Assembly (NCBI GenBank): GCA_938022205.1
Contig: CALIEB010000001.1
Coordinates: 62,001-126,000 of the forward strand
DNA length: 64,000 nucleotides
Direction of reading: 5' to 3'
Origin: an uncultured Anaerolineae bacterium
Lineage (GTDB): Bacteria > Chloroflexota > Anaerolineae > Aggregatilineales > Phototrophicaceae
The notes beneath the pieces were generated by a model. It was not told the DNA's origin, did not search any database, and was given only the letters and a program-made list of their open reading frames with translations. Position 1 is the stretch's first letter. Every line of letters begins with the position of its first letter. The translations under genes and the position numbers were made by a program. Shown here piece after piece: positions 39,368 through 48,513 of this stretch.

Positions 39368-41200
39368 ATGCCTTTACATCCTGACATCGCAACAACGGCA
39401 TCAAACTTTGATGTCAAAGCCACGCTGGCAGATAATCGCTTGCTCTCGCTGTGGCGATTGCTCAAAGGCTATCGTCCACACTACATTGGCGCAAATGTGA
39501 TGCTCGCGCTGGCTGCCCTCTTCAATACCTTGTCGCTGCTGTTATTGATGGTCTTCGTCGACGACGTGTTGGTCAAACAACCTGAAGGCTGGTTCTCACT
39601 GCTGCTGTTGGTGGCAGGCGCGTTTATCGCCCTCTCCATCGGACGCGGCGTGTTCTCTTTTTGGAGCGGCAAGTTGGCGGCAGAAAGCTCGGAAGGCGTA
39701 GCGGTGCGCCTTAAGGACTATCTCTTTGACCACATCCAGCACCTTACGTTCGCCTATCACGACAAAATGCCCACAGGCGAACTTATTCAGCGCGTCACGT
39801 CGGACATCGATGCTATCCGCCGCTTTTACGCCGAGCAGGCAATTGGCGTAGGACGCATCCTCATCTTGTTTGTCGTGAACTTGGTCGCGCTGCTGGCGTT
39901 AGATTGGCAGCTAGGCTTGCTCTCGGTGCTGGTCGTGCCAATTGTGCTGGTGATGAGCCTGTTTTTCTTCCGCAAAGTGTCGGAAGCGTACGATAAGTTT
40001 CAAGAGCAAGACGGCGTGCTTTCCGCCACGCTGCAAGAAAACCTGAGCGGCGTGCGCGTCGTCAAGGCATTCGCTCGCCAAGACTTCGAGCGCGAACGCT
40101 TTGAGCGCGAGAATCACAAAAAATTCGAGCTTGGCAAGATTTTCATGATGATGCACGCCAGCTATTGGCCCATCGTAGACGTGCTAACCGGCTTTCAAGT
40201 GGTGTTTGGCTATACGATAGGCGCGCTGTTCGTGATGGACGGCAAGCTGACCATCGGCACGTTCGTCACCTATATGGCGATGCTAGGCTGGATTATCAAC
40301 CCCATGCGCGAGATGGGACGCTTGATTGTGCAGATGAGTACGGGCTTGGTGTCGTTCGACCGCGTGGCGCAGATTGTTCGCGAAGATTGGGAAGACCTCG
40401 CTAAAGACAAGCCCGCGCCAATTCCTGCGCTAACGGGGAACATCGCGTTCAAGCACGTGTGGTTTGAATACGAAGCAGGCAAGCCTGTGCTAGAAGACAT
40501 CACGTTTGAGGCACGTGCCGGACAAACGGTCGCCCTCTTAGGCTCAACCGGCAGCGGCAAGACAACCTTGCTGGCGTTGCTGACGCGCTTTTACGACTAC
40601 ACACGCGGCAGCATCACGCTAGACGGCATTGAGCTGCGCGACTACCCGCGCTATTTCTTGCGCGACCAGATTGGCATCGTGCAACAAGAGCCGTTCTTGT
40701 TCTCACGCAGCATCCGCGACAACATCGCCTACAGCCTCAACCGCGACGTGAGCGAGGAAGAGATTGTCGCCGCCGCCAAGCTAGCCGCCGTTCACGACGT
40801 GATTATGGAGTTCCCTGAAGGCTACGACACGGTAGTTGGCGAGCGCGGCGTGACGCTCAGCGGCGGGCAAAAGCAGCGCGTCGCGTTGGCGCGTACCCTG
40901 CTGAAAAACCCGCCCATTCTTATCTTGGACGATGCCACCAGCAGCGTGGACACGCAAACAGAGTCCGAAATTCGCGAGGCACTACAAGCGATGATGGGCG
41001 CACGCACGACGTTCGTCATCGCCCACCGCATCCAAAGCGTGATGAACGCCGACCTCATCCTTGTCATGGACAAAGGGCGCATTGTTCAGCGTGGCACGCA
41101 CGAGGAACTCATGCGCGTCGACGGCATGTACCGCCGCACCTATGACATGCAAGCGCGTATCGAAAGCGAACTAGAACAGGAGCTAAGCCGTGTCGGATAA
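39368..41200 (+). CDS. ABC exporter half-transporter, degenerate-site partner
   Basis: 610 residues: six membrane spans (to about 330) and a nucleotide-binding domain with Walker A GSTGSGKTT near 394, signature LSGGQKQRVALA near 497 and Walker B ILILDDATSSVD near 518. The residue after the Walker B aspartate is Asp instead of the catalytic Glu, the hallmark of the subunit that supplies the non-hydrolysing site in heterodimeric exporters of the TM287/288 and BmrCD type. The partner is encoded next with an 11-base overlap. Substrate unknown (lipid, peptide or drug). RBS is weak (GGAG thirteen bases upstream). Confidence 0.92.
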   Translation: MPLHPDIATTASNFDVKATLADNRLLSLWRLLKGYRPHYIGANVMLALAALFNTLSLLLLMVFVDDVLVKQPEGWFSLLLLVAGAFIALSIGRGVFSFWSGKLAAESSEGVAVRLKDYLFDHIQHLTFAYHDKMPTGELIQRVTSDIDAIRRFYAEQAIGVGRILILFVVNLVALLALDWQLGLLSVLVVPIVLVMSLFFFRKVSEAYDKFQEQDGVLSATLQENLSGVRVVKAFARQDFERERFERENHKKFELGKIFMMMHASYWPIVDVLTGFQVVFGYTIGALFVMDGKLTIGTFVTYMAMLGWIINPMREMGRLIVQMSTGLVSFDRVAQIVREDWEDLAKDKPAPIPALTGNIAFKHVWFEYEAGKPVLEDITFEARAGQTVALLGSTGSGKTTLLALLTRFYDYTRGSITLDGIELRDYPRYFLRDQIGIVQQEPFLFSRSIRDNIAYSLNRDVSEEEIVAAAKLAAVHDVIMEFPEGYDTVVGERGVTLSGGQKQRVALARTLLKNPPILILDDATSSVDTQTESEIREALQAMMGARTTFVIAHRIQSVMNADLILVMDKGRIVQRGTHEELMRVDGMYRRTYDMQARIESELEQELSRVG

Positions 41201-43019
41201 CCACTACGGTTTTGAAGAAGAAGAGTTTCACACGTCGCTGAACAGCAGCACACTACTGCGGATTTTGGGACAGCTGCGTCCCCATTGGCAGATGGCATTA
41301 GGCTTTATCGTTACGGTGGGCATGGTTGCCTTCACCGAAGCGTTTATGACGCGCTTGGGCGCAATGGTCATCGACGAAGCCATTCTCGCCAACAACCGCG
41401 ACCGCCTTATCGACATCATGGCAGTCTATGCCGCCACGTACGTCGTTCTCGCCGTCTGCGTGTATATCTTCATCGCGCTAGCGGGCAAGCTGGGGCAGCG
41501 CGTCACGTACGACCTGCGCAAGCAAATGTTCAACCACTTGCAAGACCTATCGCTACGATATTACAACAAGACAGCGGTCGGCTGGATTATGTCGCGGGTC
41601 AACTCTGACAGCGAGCGCATCGCCGACCTCGTGTCATGGGGGCTGCTGGACGTAACTTGGGCGGTGATGAACATGACAGCGGCGTTTGCCTTTATGCTCA
41701 GCATAAATTGGCAACTGACGTTGGTGGTGCTGCCCATCGTGCCAGTGCTGCTTTACATCGCCAACTGGTTTAAGAAGCGCATTTTGGTGCATTACCGCGA
41801 GGCACGTCGCTACAACTCCAAAATCACAGGCAGCTACAACGAGATGATTACGGGCGTGCGCGTGATTAAAGCACTCAACCGCGAAGACAGCGCGTTGGCG
41901 GAGTTTGGCGTAAATACGCGCCTGATGTACACCTCTAGCTACAAAGCTGCGTGGTATTCCGCGCTGTTCTTGCCGAGCATCTACATGACCAGCGCGTTGG
42001 CGGTCGGCGCGGTGATGATTGTCGGCGGCATTCAAATCGAAAACGCCGTGACCACAGGCATGACCATCGGCGGTGTAAACGCCTTCATCGGCTACATCAC
42101 CTTCATGATGTGGCCCGTGCAAGACCTTGCCCGCGTTTACGCCGAAATGCAGCACGCTATCGCCTCTGCCGAGCGCGCCTTTAGCTTGATTGACGCGCAG
42201 CCGGACATCGTCAACCGCGAGCAAGCGCAAGAACTTGGCACGATTGAGGGGCAAATCGTCTTTGACAACGTCACTTTCTTCTACGATGACAACAAGGACG
42301 TGCTGGAGAATTTCAACCTCACCATCAACGTGGGCGAAACCATCGCGCTGGTCGGCGCGACCGGCAGCGGCAAAAGCACCATTGTGAACTTACTGTGTCG
42401 CTTCTATGAGCCATGTGAAGGGAGCATCCTCATTAACGGGCGCGACTACAGGGAGTACACGCTGCAGTCGCTGCACAGCAAGCTAGGGATTGTGTTGCAA
42501 ACGCCGCACTTGTTTCGTGGGACAATCGCCGACAACATCCGCTATGGTCGGCTGGAAGCAACGCGCGCCGAGATTGAGGAAGCCGCCAAGCTAGCAGGCG
42601 CGCACGAGTTTATCAAGACGTTTGAAAAGGGTTACGACGAGGAGGTCGGCGAAAGCGGCGTGCTGCTCTCTACAGGACAAAAACAGCTCATCAGCCTTGC
42701 GCGCGCCATTCTCGCCAAGCCTGAGCTGTTCATTATGGACGAGGCAACCAGCAGCGTAGACACGCTGACGGAAGACCTTATCCAGCGCGGCATGGAGGCG
42801 GTCATGCGCGGGCGCACGAGCATCGTCATCGCGCACCGCCTCAGCACGATTAAGAGCGCAGACCGCATCATCGTGCTGGAGCGCGGCAAAATCATCGAGC
42901 AAGGCTCGCACCGCGAGCTTATCTTGCAGCGCGGGCATTACTACAATCTCTACACCAAGCAGTTCCGCAAGGAACGTGAGCAGCGTTACGAGCAAGCGTT
43001 ACAAGACACGCTCGCCTAG
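41190..43019 (+). CDS. ABC exporter half-transporter, catalytic partner
   Basis: 609 residues: six spans and a nucleotide-binding domain with Walker A GATGSGKST near 390, Walker B LFIMDEATSSVD near 514 with the catalytic Glu intact, and a signature that reads LSTGQKQLISLA near 491 in place of LSGGQ. Combined with the Asp-for-Glu change in the partner, one composite ATP site is canonical and the other degenerate, as expected for a heterodimer. The overlap of 11 bases with the first gene implies coupled translation and equal amounts. A strong terminator follows. Confidence 0.93.
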   Translation: MSDNHYGFEEEEFHTSLNSSTLLRILGQLRPHWQMALGFIVTVGMVAFTEAFMTRLGAMVIDEAILANNRDRLIDIMAVYAATYVVLAVCVYIFIALAGKLGQRVTYDLRKQMFNHLQDLSLRYYNKTAVGWIMSRVNSDSERIADLVSWGLLDVTWAVMNMTAAFAFMLSINWQLTLVVLPIVPVLLYIANWFKKRILVHYREARRYNSKITGSYNEMITGVRVIKALNREDSALAEFGVNTRLMYTSSYKAAWYSALFLPSIYMTSALAVGAVMIVGGIQIENAVTTGMTIGGVNAFIGYITFMMWPVQDLARVYAEMQHAIASAERAFSLIDAQPDIVNREQAQELGTIEGQIVFDNVTFFYDDNKDVLENFNLTINVGETIALVGATGSGKSTIVNLLCRFYEPCEGSILINGRDYREYTLQSLHSKLGIVLQTPHLFRGTIADNIRYGRLEATRAEIEEAAKLAGAHEFIKTFEKGYDEEVGESGVLLSTGQKQLISLARAILAKPELFIMDEATSSVDTLTEDLIQRGMEAVMRGRTSIVIAHRLSTIKSADRIIVLERGKIIEQGSHRELILQRGHYYNLYTKQFRKEREQRYEQALQDTLA

Positions 43020-43029
43020 CCCCTATGCC

Positions 43030-43066
43030 CACAAAAGCGCGGGAAACGTTAGCCCGCGCTTTTGTG
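43030..43066. terminator. bidirectional intrinsic terminator
   Basis: A 14-pair perfect stem (CACAAAAGCGCGGG at 43030-43043, CCCGCGCTTTTGTG at 43053-43066) with a nine-base loop lies between the convergent ABC exporter and NYN genes. A- and T-rich ends on both sides allow use in either direction. Confidence 0.75.
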
Positions 43067-43079
43067 TCGTCAGCGGATG

Positions 43080-43799
43080 CTATGTCTGCTTTAGGCGCAC
43101 AAAGTGCGTGTCTTTGACCTTCTTCACGTCTAACAGATTGGGATGCGCTTGCACAAGCATCAGCAGCTGGCGATGTCCGTAAGTGCGCGCGTCAAAGCTG
43201 GGGTCAAGCTGGCGCAGCGCGCTGCCCATTGCCGAGAGCGGTGTCCAGCCGTCCTCGTCGCGGTTGGTTTGCTCAAGTGCGTCGCGGAAAAGCTGGCGCA
43301 GTGCTTTGAGCTGCTTATCGCTGATGCTTTTGGGTTTGTCTGCCACAGGCGGCACGAGGTTTTCGGTGTAGACAAACACGTTGCAAGCGTTAACGAACGA
43401 GCGCGGCGTGTTTTCGCGCCCGATACCCATCACGAACAGGCTTTTCTCGCGAATGCGCGTGGCTAGCCGCGTGTAATCGCTGTCGCTTGAGACAAGGCAG
43501 AAACCTTCGATGGTCGTGGTGTGCAGAATGTCCATCGCGTCGATAATCATTGCGCTATCGGTGGCGTTCTTGCCCACCGTGTTACGAAATTGTTGAATAG
43601 GCGTGATGGCGTAGGTTTGCAACGTGTCCTTCCAACTTTTCATCTGTGGCTCTGTCCAGTCACCGTAGATGCGGCGGATGGTCACTAAGCCATATTTGCC
43701 TGTTTCTTTGAGCATCTCCTCAATGAGCGTCGCCTGCGCGTTGTCGCCATCAATCAACATGGCAAGGCGCAGTTCTGGCGCAGCTTGTGCGTTTGACAT
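43080..43799 (-). CDS. NYN (PIN-like) domain protein with C-terminal OST-HTH/LOTUS domain
   Basis: 239 residues. The NYN nuclease core (about 10-148) has the acidic set Asp17 and Asp19 (LIDGDN), Asp81 (NATDSAM) and Asp106/Asp108 (SSDSDYTRLA), consistent with a metal-dependent RNase of the LabA/DUF88 type. The C-terminal part (about 160-237, DGWTPLSAMGSALRQLDPSFDARTYGHRQ) matches OST-HTH/LOTUS, which binds RNA. The protein probably cleaves or processes RNA. It is 63 bases downstream of the TIR-FGE gene in the same direction, and the pair could be an operon. Confidence 0.9.
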   Translation of the reverse strand: MSNAQAAPELRLAMLIDGDNAQATLIEEMLKETGKYGLVTIRRIYGDWTEPQMKSWKDTLQTYAITPIQQFRNTVGKNATDSAMIIDAMDILHTTTIEGFCLVSSDSDYTRLATRIREKSLFVMGIGRENTPRSFVNACNVFVYTENLVPPVADKPKSISDKQLKALRQLFRDALEQTNRDEDGWTPLSAMGSALRQLDPSFDARTYGHRQLLMLVQAHPNLLDVKKVKDTHFVRLKQT

Positions 43800-43862
43800 A
43801 TCACTTTCCAGTGTGTGTGAAATCCATAGGCTTATTTTAGCATAATTTGCCGCGCGCTTAAC

Positions 43863-45350
43863 CTACTGCCCTACAACAGCGACGCGAAAGCCAAGCGTGC
43901 CGTAGCGTGAATCCGGCGCAAGCGCGGCACGCGCGGTGACGCGCACGGCTTCGGCACGGCTGGAACAAGAGCCACCTTTAGCGAGATAGAAGTCACGCTT
44001 GTTCGGGTCAGCGTCGCGCTTGTTTTTGCTCAACGTCCACTCCCAGCAGTTGCCCGACATGTCCATGACCTGAAAAGGACTTGCACCCAGCGGAAACATC
44101 TTCACCGACGTGATGCTGCGTATGCGCGTCTGGCGCGCATTACAAGCATCGCGCGAGAACGTGTTGCCATAGGGATAGCGTCGCCCGTCGTCGCCTTGCG
44201 CCGCACGCTGCCACTGCGGCTCGGTGGGCAGGCGAATGGTCAGCCCCGTCTTAGCACTCAGCCACAGGCAAAACGCCATTGCCTCGTACCAAGACACGTT
44301 CACACGCGGATAATCGCCTACTGGGGTGTGACGTTCTAGCGGCTTGGGGTAAGCACGATGCCATGCCTTCGCCTCTTCAGAGAACAGCCACCACCGCTCT
44401 TCGTTGTAGCCATCAGGCGCGTCGATGAACTTCTGAAATTGGGCATGCGTGATGGGATACTTGCTGATGCGGAAAGCGTCGACGTGATACACCACGCGAT
44501 GTTTGCCCTCGTATTCAAGCGTTACTTCGCCTTCCGGAATGTCGCACCACAACAAGCTCGGGGCAATGCGCTGTGAAAGGTAGAGCGCAAGTTGGTCAGG
44601 GTCATAGTCGGGAAACTCCTGAATAAACGTTTCAAATGCTTTGATGCCTAGCTCAAACGTTGCGCGCTTCTTAACCAACGTTTTCACCTGTTGATAGGCT
44701 TGGTCAGCGCGCTGCTTGTAAGCGCGCGCGTCTATGCTGCGGCGCACGTCTTCTAGCCATTGGCAAAGATCGACCACCGGCGAGGTCACTCCCGCAGCTT
44801 CTGCCATCTCCAACAAATACAAGGCAGTGTCGGTATCACCGCGTTCCAACGCCGCGCTGACATCCTCAACGACTGTTTCCGGCACAAAGGTCACGGGGTT
44901 AGGATACGCCTGTATGAACTGCGTTGGCACGCTTAAGCGCGTGCTGTACTGCTTTTTCTTGTCATAAAGGGCGTGCTCGGTAGCGGTCAACCAATCTTTA
45001 AGTGTTGCCAACGCTTTTACAGTCAAGCCGGCGCGCGCGTCCACATAAGACTTGGTCAGCATGTCGGAAGGCACGTCGCACGGCGCAATTAAAATTGGCA
45101 GGATACGCTTGCCCTTTGCGCGCGCAATCGTGTATTCTTCTTGGCAATACTTAGAGCTGAGCGTGTTAGGCGACACGAGCAGCACGAACACGTCGCACCA
45201 CTCAATATGCTTCAAGATTTCTTGCCACCAGTCTTGACCAGCCTTAATGTGCAGGTCATACCAAACATGATAAGGTGCAAGATAAGGCAGCAATTGCGTG
45301 CAATACATAAGGTCAACACGCGGATAGCACACAAAAATACGCAGCATCAT
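43863..45350 (-). CDS. TIR domain - helical linker - FGE-sulfatase (C-type-lectin-like) fusion
   Basis: 495 residues. Residues 1-95 form a TIR domain: RIFVCYPRVD (4-13), then WYDLHIKAGQDWWQEI (30-45), VFVLLVSPNTLSSKYC (54-69), EEYTIA with Glu71/Glu72 in the usual NADase-glutamate area, and ILPILI. A helical region (about 110-260) follows, then an FGE-sulfatase domain (267-495) with RISKYPITHAQF, RLPTEPQWQRAA, DMSGNCWEWT and GFRVA. The double-cysteine active site of true formylglycine-generating enzyme is absent (GGSCSSRAEAVRV), so this is a binding fold. Such fusions occur in signalling and immunity proteins. Function unknown. Confidence 0.9.
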   Translation of the reverse strand: MMLRIFVCYPRVDLMYCTQLLPYLAPYHVWYDLHIKAGQDWWQEILKHIEWCDVFVLLVSPNTLSSKYCQEEYTIARAKGKRILPILIAPCDVPSDMLTKSYVDARAGLTVKALATLKDWLTATEHALYDKKKQYSTRLSVPTQFIQAYPNPVTFVPETVVEDVSAALERGDTDTALYLLEMAEAAGVTSPVVDLCQWLEDVRRSIDARAYKQRADQAYQQVKTLVKKRATFELGIKAFETFIQEFPDYDPDQLALYLSQRIAPSLLWCDIPEGEVTLEYEGKHRVVYHVDAFRISKYPITHAQFQKFIDAPDGYNEERWWLFSEEAKAWHRAYPKPLERHTPVGDYPRVNVSWYEAMAFCLWLSAKTGLTIRLPTEPQWQRAAQGDDGRRYPYGNTFSRDACNARQTRIRSITSVKMFPLGASPFQVMDMSGNCWEWTLSKNKRDADPNKRDFYLAKGGSCSSRAEAVRVTARAALAPDSRYGTLGFRVAVVGQ

Positions 45351-45457
45351 TGAACCTCCCGCATATATGACTTACTAAATGAAACACTTAACAAGCTATT
45401 ATAATACCGTCTATAAAAGCATGAATGAAATAGCCCTATGCTTAATATGATTGTAAC

Positions 45458-46627
45458 ATGAAAATGCAAACGACGCGCTCACTTCGTTTTAATCGCTGGC
45501 ATATGCTAGGATGGGGCTTGCGCTTGTGGCTGGTGTGGCAAGTACTTCAGGTGCTAACGCCGATGAGCGCGCGCGCCATCATCAGCGAGCAGCACACCGT
45601 TGACACGCAAAAGCCGCACGTTTGCGTTCACACGCGCCTCGTTGACGAGGTGTATGAGACCAAAATCCAGCGGTCGCTTGAGCTGGTGCGGGAAATGGGC
45701 GCGACAACCATCGTCGAGTTTTTCCCTTGGGCGTATTTTGAAGGGCAGCGCGGGCGATACGATTGGAATCGCACCGACACGATTTTGCGCCACGCCCGTA
45801 GTCAAGGGCTGCGGGTGATTGCGCGCATGGGCTTCGTGCCGCATTGGGCGCGTGAAAATGCCCCTTTCAGCACGTCAAACACGCTTGCGCCCACCGCTTA
45901 CCCCGACTTCGCGCGTTTCGTCGCAGCGTTTGCCGCGCGCTACGCCGACACCGTGTATGAGGTTATCATCTGGAACGAACCCAATCTTGCACTAGAATGG
46001 GGCTACCAGAGCGTTAGCCCTGAAGATTATGCGGCACTGCTGGCAACCGTCTATCCTGTGGTCAAGGCTGCCGCGCCTAACGTACAAGTGCTAGCGGGTG
46101 CGCTCGCGCCCACGCTTGAACCAGAAGGCAGCCCGCACGCTATGAACGACCTGCATTATCTCACGCGCCTCTACGAAGCGGGCGCGGGCGCACACTTCGA
46201 CGTGCTAGCGGTACATACTTACGGCTTTCGCCAACCCGCGCTAGCAGACCCCGCGCCTGACGTGCTGAACTTTCGCCGCGTTGAGCTGCTGCGCGCCATT
46301 ATGGAAAGCTACGGTGATGCCCACAAGCGCATCGCTATCACCGAGTTCGGCTGGAACGACAACCCGCGCTGGCTGCACGGCGTGCGCCCCGCTCAGCGCG
46401 TGCAGTACACGCTCGAAGCGTTTCAGTGGGCAGAGGCGCACGACTGGCTCGATGTGGCGTGCGTGTGGGTGTTTCGCACGCCCGCGCCCGCCTTTGCTTA
46501 TCCCGACAACTTTACGATGGTGACCACCGACTTTCAGCTCAAACCCATTTATCACGCGCTAAAGGCGTATGCCCGCGCTCACACCCCACAGGAAAGCCTA
46601 TGGTTACCCCCGCCCGCCTCCGACTAG
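45458..46627 (+). CDS. glycoside hydrolase, clan GH-A (cellulase/GH39-like)
   Basis: 389 residues. An N-terminal hydrophobic stretch (about 17-36) acts as signal anchor or signal peptide. The (beta/alpha)8 barrel shows the two clan A carboxylates: acid/base Glu174 in IIWNEPN and nucleophile Glu296 in IAITEFGW. Short distinct blocks include VEFFPWAYFEGQRGRYDW (86-103). The substrate is a beta-linked glycan, not readable further. It opens a plus-strand group with a binding protein and three glycosyltransferases, so it may trim or turn over the cell-surface polysaccharide made by them. No good ribosome site was seen. Confidence 0.85.
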   Translation: MKMQTTRSLRFNRWHMLGWGLRLWLVWQVLQVLTPMSARAIISEQHTVDTQKPHVCVHTRLVDEVYETKIQRSLELVREMGATTIVEFFPWAYFEGQRGRYDWNRTDTILRHARSQGLRVIARMGFVPHWARENAPFSTSNTLAPTAYPDFARFVAAFAARYADTVYEVIIWNEPNLALEWGYQSVSPEDYAALLATVYPVVKAAAPNVQVLAGALAPTLEPEGSPHAMNDLHYLTRLYEAGAGAHFDVLAVHTYGFRQPALADPAPDVLNFRRVELLRAIMESYGDAHKRIAITEFGWNDNPRWLHGVRPAQRVQYTLEAFQWAEAHDWLDVACVWVFRTPAPAFAYPDNFTMVTTDFQLKPIYHALKAYARAHTPQESLWLPPPASD

Positions 46628-47388
46628 CTGCCCTTGCTGTTTTGCCGCTGGGCGTGTTGCTGCTGGCGTGGTTAGGGCTGCGCTATGCGCCGCAAAGCGC
46701 GCCAACGCCCACCGCGCTGCTGGCGGACAGCGTGCTGCGCGTGGGTGTGGATGCTAGCTTCGCGCCCTTCGCCCGCGACGTAGGCGGCACACTCGAGGGC
46801 TTTGACATTGACCTCGCGCATGCCCTTGCCGACAAGCTCGGCGTGCGCGCCCAGTTCGTTGTCATCAGCTTCGACGCGCTGTACGATGCTGTTGTGACCG
46901 ACCGCGTGGACATCGTCATCTCCGCGCTGGTGGTCAATCCCGCCCGCACGCGCGAAGTGCGCTACACCCGCCCCTACTTTGACAACGGCATGGTGCTGGT
47001 CAGCCCTGCTGAACAGCCTATCCGCGAGACCGCCGACCTTGCAGGCAGAACGCTGGCGTTTGAGTATGGCAGCGAGGCGGAAACACAGGCACGCCGCTGG
47101 TTGCGCGGCATCGCCGAAGTTGTCGCCATGCCCTATGAGCTGCCGGAGTATGCGCTTGACGCGCTGCGCCTGGGCGTTGCCGAAAGTGCCATCGTCGAAC
47201 ACACGACGCTGCGCCTTTACCTACGCCAGCATCCGACATGGCAGCCGGCGCAGCTCGCCGTCACCAAGAGCGAATACGCCGCCGCCGTGCGCGTCGACCG
47301 TCTCGCGCTGTGGCAGGCGGTGCAAGATGCTCTTAACGCGCTGTTTGACGATGGTACAATAGCGGCATTGCTGAAAAAATGGCTGTGA
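46600..47388 (+). CDS. periplasmic-type amino-acid/polar solute binding protein
   Basis: 262 residues from ATG 46600 (AGGAAA six bases upstream), which gives a hydrophobic signal segment (7-28) right at the N-terminus; an earlier ATG at 46426 is in the wrong context, inside the glycoside hydrolase. The SBP family 3 pattern is clear: LRVGVDASFAPF (46-57), GFDIDLAHALADKLG (67-81), VDIVISALVVNPARTREV and the YFDNGMVLV block. No permease or ATPase gene is adjacent, so it may work with a remote transporter or as a sensor. It overlaps the hydrolase gene by 28 bases. Confidence 0.88.
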   Translation: MVTPARLRLAALAVLPLGVLLLAWLGLRYAPQSAPTPTALLADSVLRVGVDASFAPFARDVGGTLEGFDIDLAHALADKLGVRAQFVVISFDALYDAVVTDRVDIVISALVVNPARTREVRYTRPYFDNGMVLVSPAEQPIRETADLAGRTLAFEYGSEAETQARRWLRGIAEVVAMPYELPEYALDALRLGVAESAIVEHTTLRLYLRQHPTWQPAQLAVTKSEYAAAVRVDRLALWQAVQDALNALFDDGTIAALLKKWL

Positions 47389-47398
47389 AAGGGACAGG

Positions 47399-48499
47399 AT
47401 GGCGCACATTGGCATTGACGCACGGCTGACCGCCTATCGCACCGGCGGCATCAGCACGTACACACGCCGCCTTGTCGAAGCATTGGCGGTACGCAGCCTG
47501 CCACACCGCGTGAGCGTGCTGCACAGCCGCAAAGCGCGCGAGCGCGTTGGCACGCCGCTAAGAGCGATAACGCTCTGGACACCACCGCACCACCGCCTCG
47601 AGCGGCTTGCCCTGAGCGTGGAGCTGCTGCCGCGCAGGCTTGACCTGCTGCACAGCACGGACTTCATTCCGCCGCTCAAAGGCGCGAAACGCCACATCAT
47701 CACCGTGCATGACCTCACGTTCTGGCACTACCCGCAGTATCTGACCGCCGACAGCCGCCGCTACTACAACGGGCAAATTCGCCAAGCGGTCGCCCAAGCC
47801 GACCACATCCTCAGCGTCAGCCACGCCACCAAAGCCGACCTTGTCGACATTCTCAACGCCCCGCCTGACAAGATAAGTGTCGTCTGGCACGGCGTAGACC
47901 CCGCCTATCGCCGCCTCGCGCCCGAAGAAACCGCCGCGAGGCTGGCGGCTTTGGGGCTGCCGTCATGCTATTTGCTGCACGTCGGCACATGGGAGCCGCG
48001 CAAAAACCTCGTCGGGCTAGCGCGTGCCTATCGCACGCTGCAAGCACAACAGCGCGACCTGCCGCCGCTGCTGTTGGTGGGCAGGGTCGGCTGGCATTAC
48101 GACGCGCTGCGCGCAGACATCGACGTGCTGGGTTTAGGCAACGCGCTGCTGTGGCGCGACGACATCGGCGACAACGACCTGCCCTACGTTTACAACGGCG
48201 CGCTCGTCGCGGTCACTGCGTCATTTTATGAGGGTTTCGGCATGCCTGCGCTAGAAGCAATGGCGTGCGGCGTGCCTGTGGCGGTCAGCGCGCGCTCATC
48301 GCTGCCCGAAGTAGTGGGCGAGGTCGGCATCACATTCGACCCTGACGACAGCGACAGCATCGCCGCCGCGCTGGCACAAGCTACCAACGACAGCGCGTGG
48401 CGGGCGCGCGCCACAGCCGACGGTATCGCCCGCGCCCAAGCGTTCAAGTGGGAAGACTGCGCGCGCCAAACTTTCGCCGCCTACGAACGCTTGCTTTAG
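47399..48499 (+). CDS. glycosyltransferase family 4 (GT-B)
   Basis: 366 residues, GT-B fold. The start is close to the ATG-IGIDARL motif (1-9, MAHIGIDARL) and the acceptor domain TGGISTYTRRLVEAL. The C-terminal donor domain has SFYEGFGMPALEAMACGVPV near 278, with the E-x7-E motif. It transfers sugars from nucleotide donors to an acceptor in the cytoplasm. Located 10 bases behind the binding-protein gene and 14 bases before the next transferase gene. Three transferases in a row suggest a cell-surface or exopolysaccharide glycan. Confidence 0.93.
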   Translation: MAHIGIDARLTAYRTGGISTYTRRLVEALAVRSLPHRVSVLHSRKARERVGTPLRAITLWTPPHHRLERLALSVELLPRRLDLLHSTDFIPPLKGAKRHIITVHDLTFWHYPQYLTADSRRYYNGQIRQAVAQADHILSVSHATKADLVDILNAPPDKISVVWHGVDPAYRRLAPEETAARLAALGLPSCYLLHVGTWEPRKNLVGLARAYRTLQAQQRDLPPLLLVGRVGWHYDALRADIDVLGLGNALLWRDDIGDNDLPYVYNGALVAVTASFYEGFGMPALEAMACGVPVAVSARSSLPEVVGEVGITFDPDDSDSIAAALAQATNDSAWRARATADGIARAQAFKWEDCARQTFAAYERLL

Positions 48500-48513
48500 A
48501 CAAGGAGCAGCCT

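Noticed and set aside
43863-45350. TIR-FGE protein as a target of a diversity-generating retroelement
   Set aside because: FGE/C-type-lectin folds are typical targets, but there is no reverse transcriptase, template repeat or adenine-biased variable repeat nearby.
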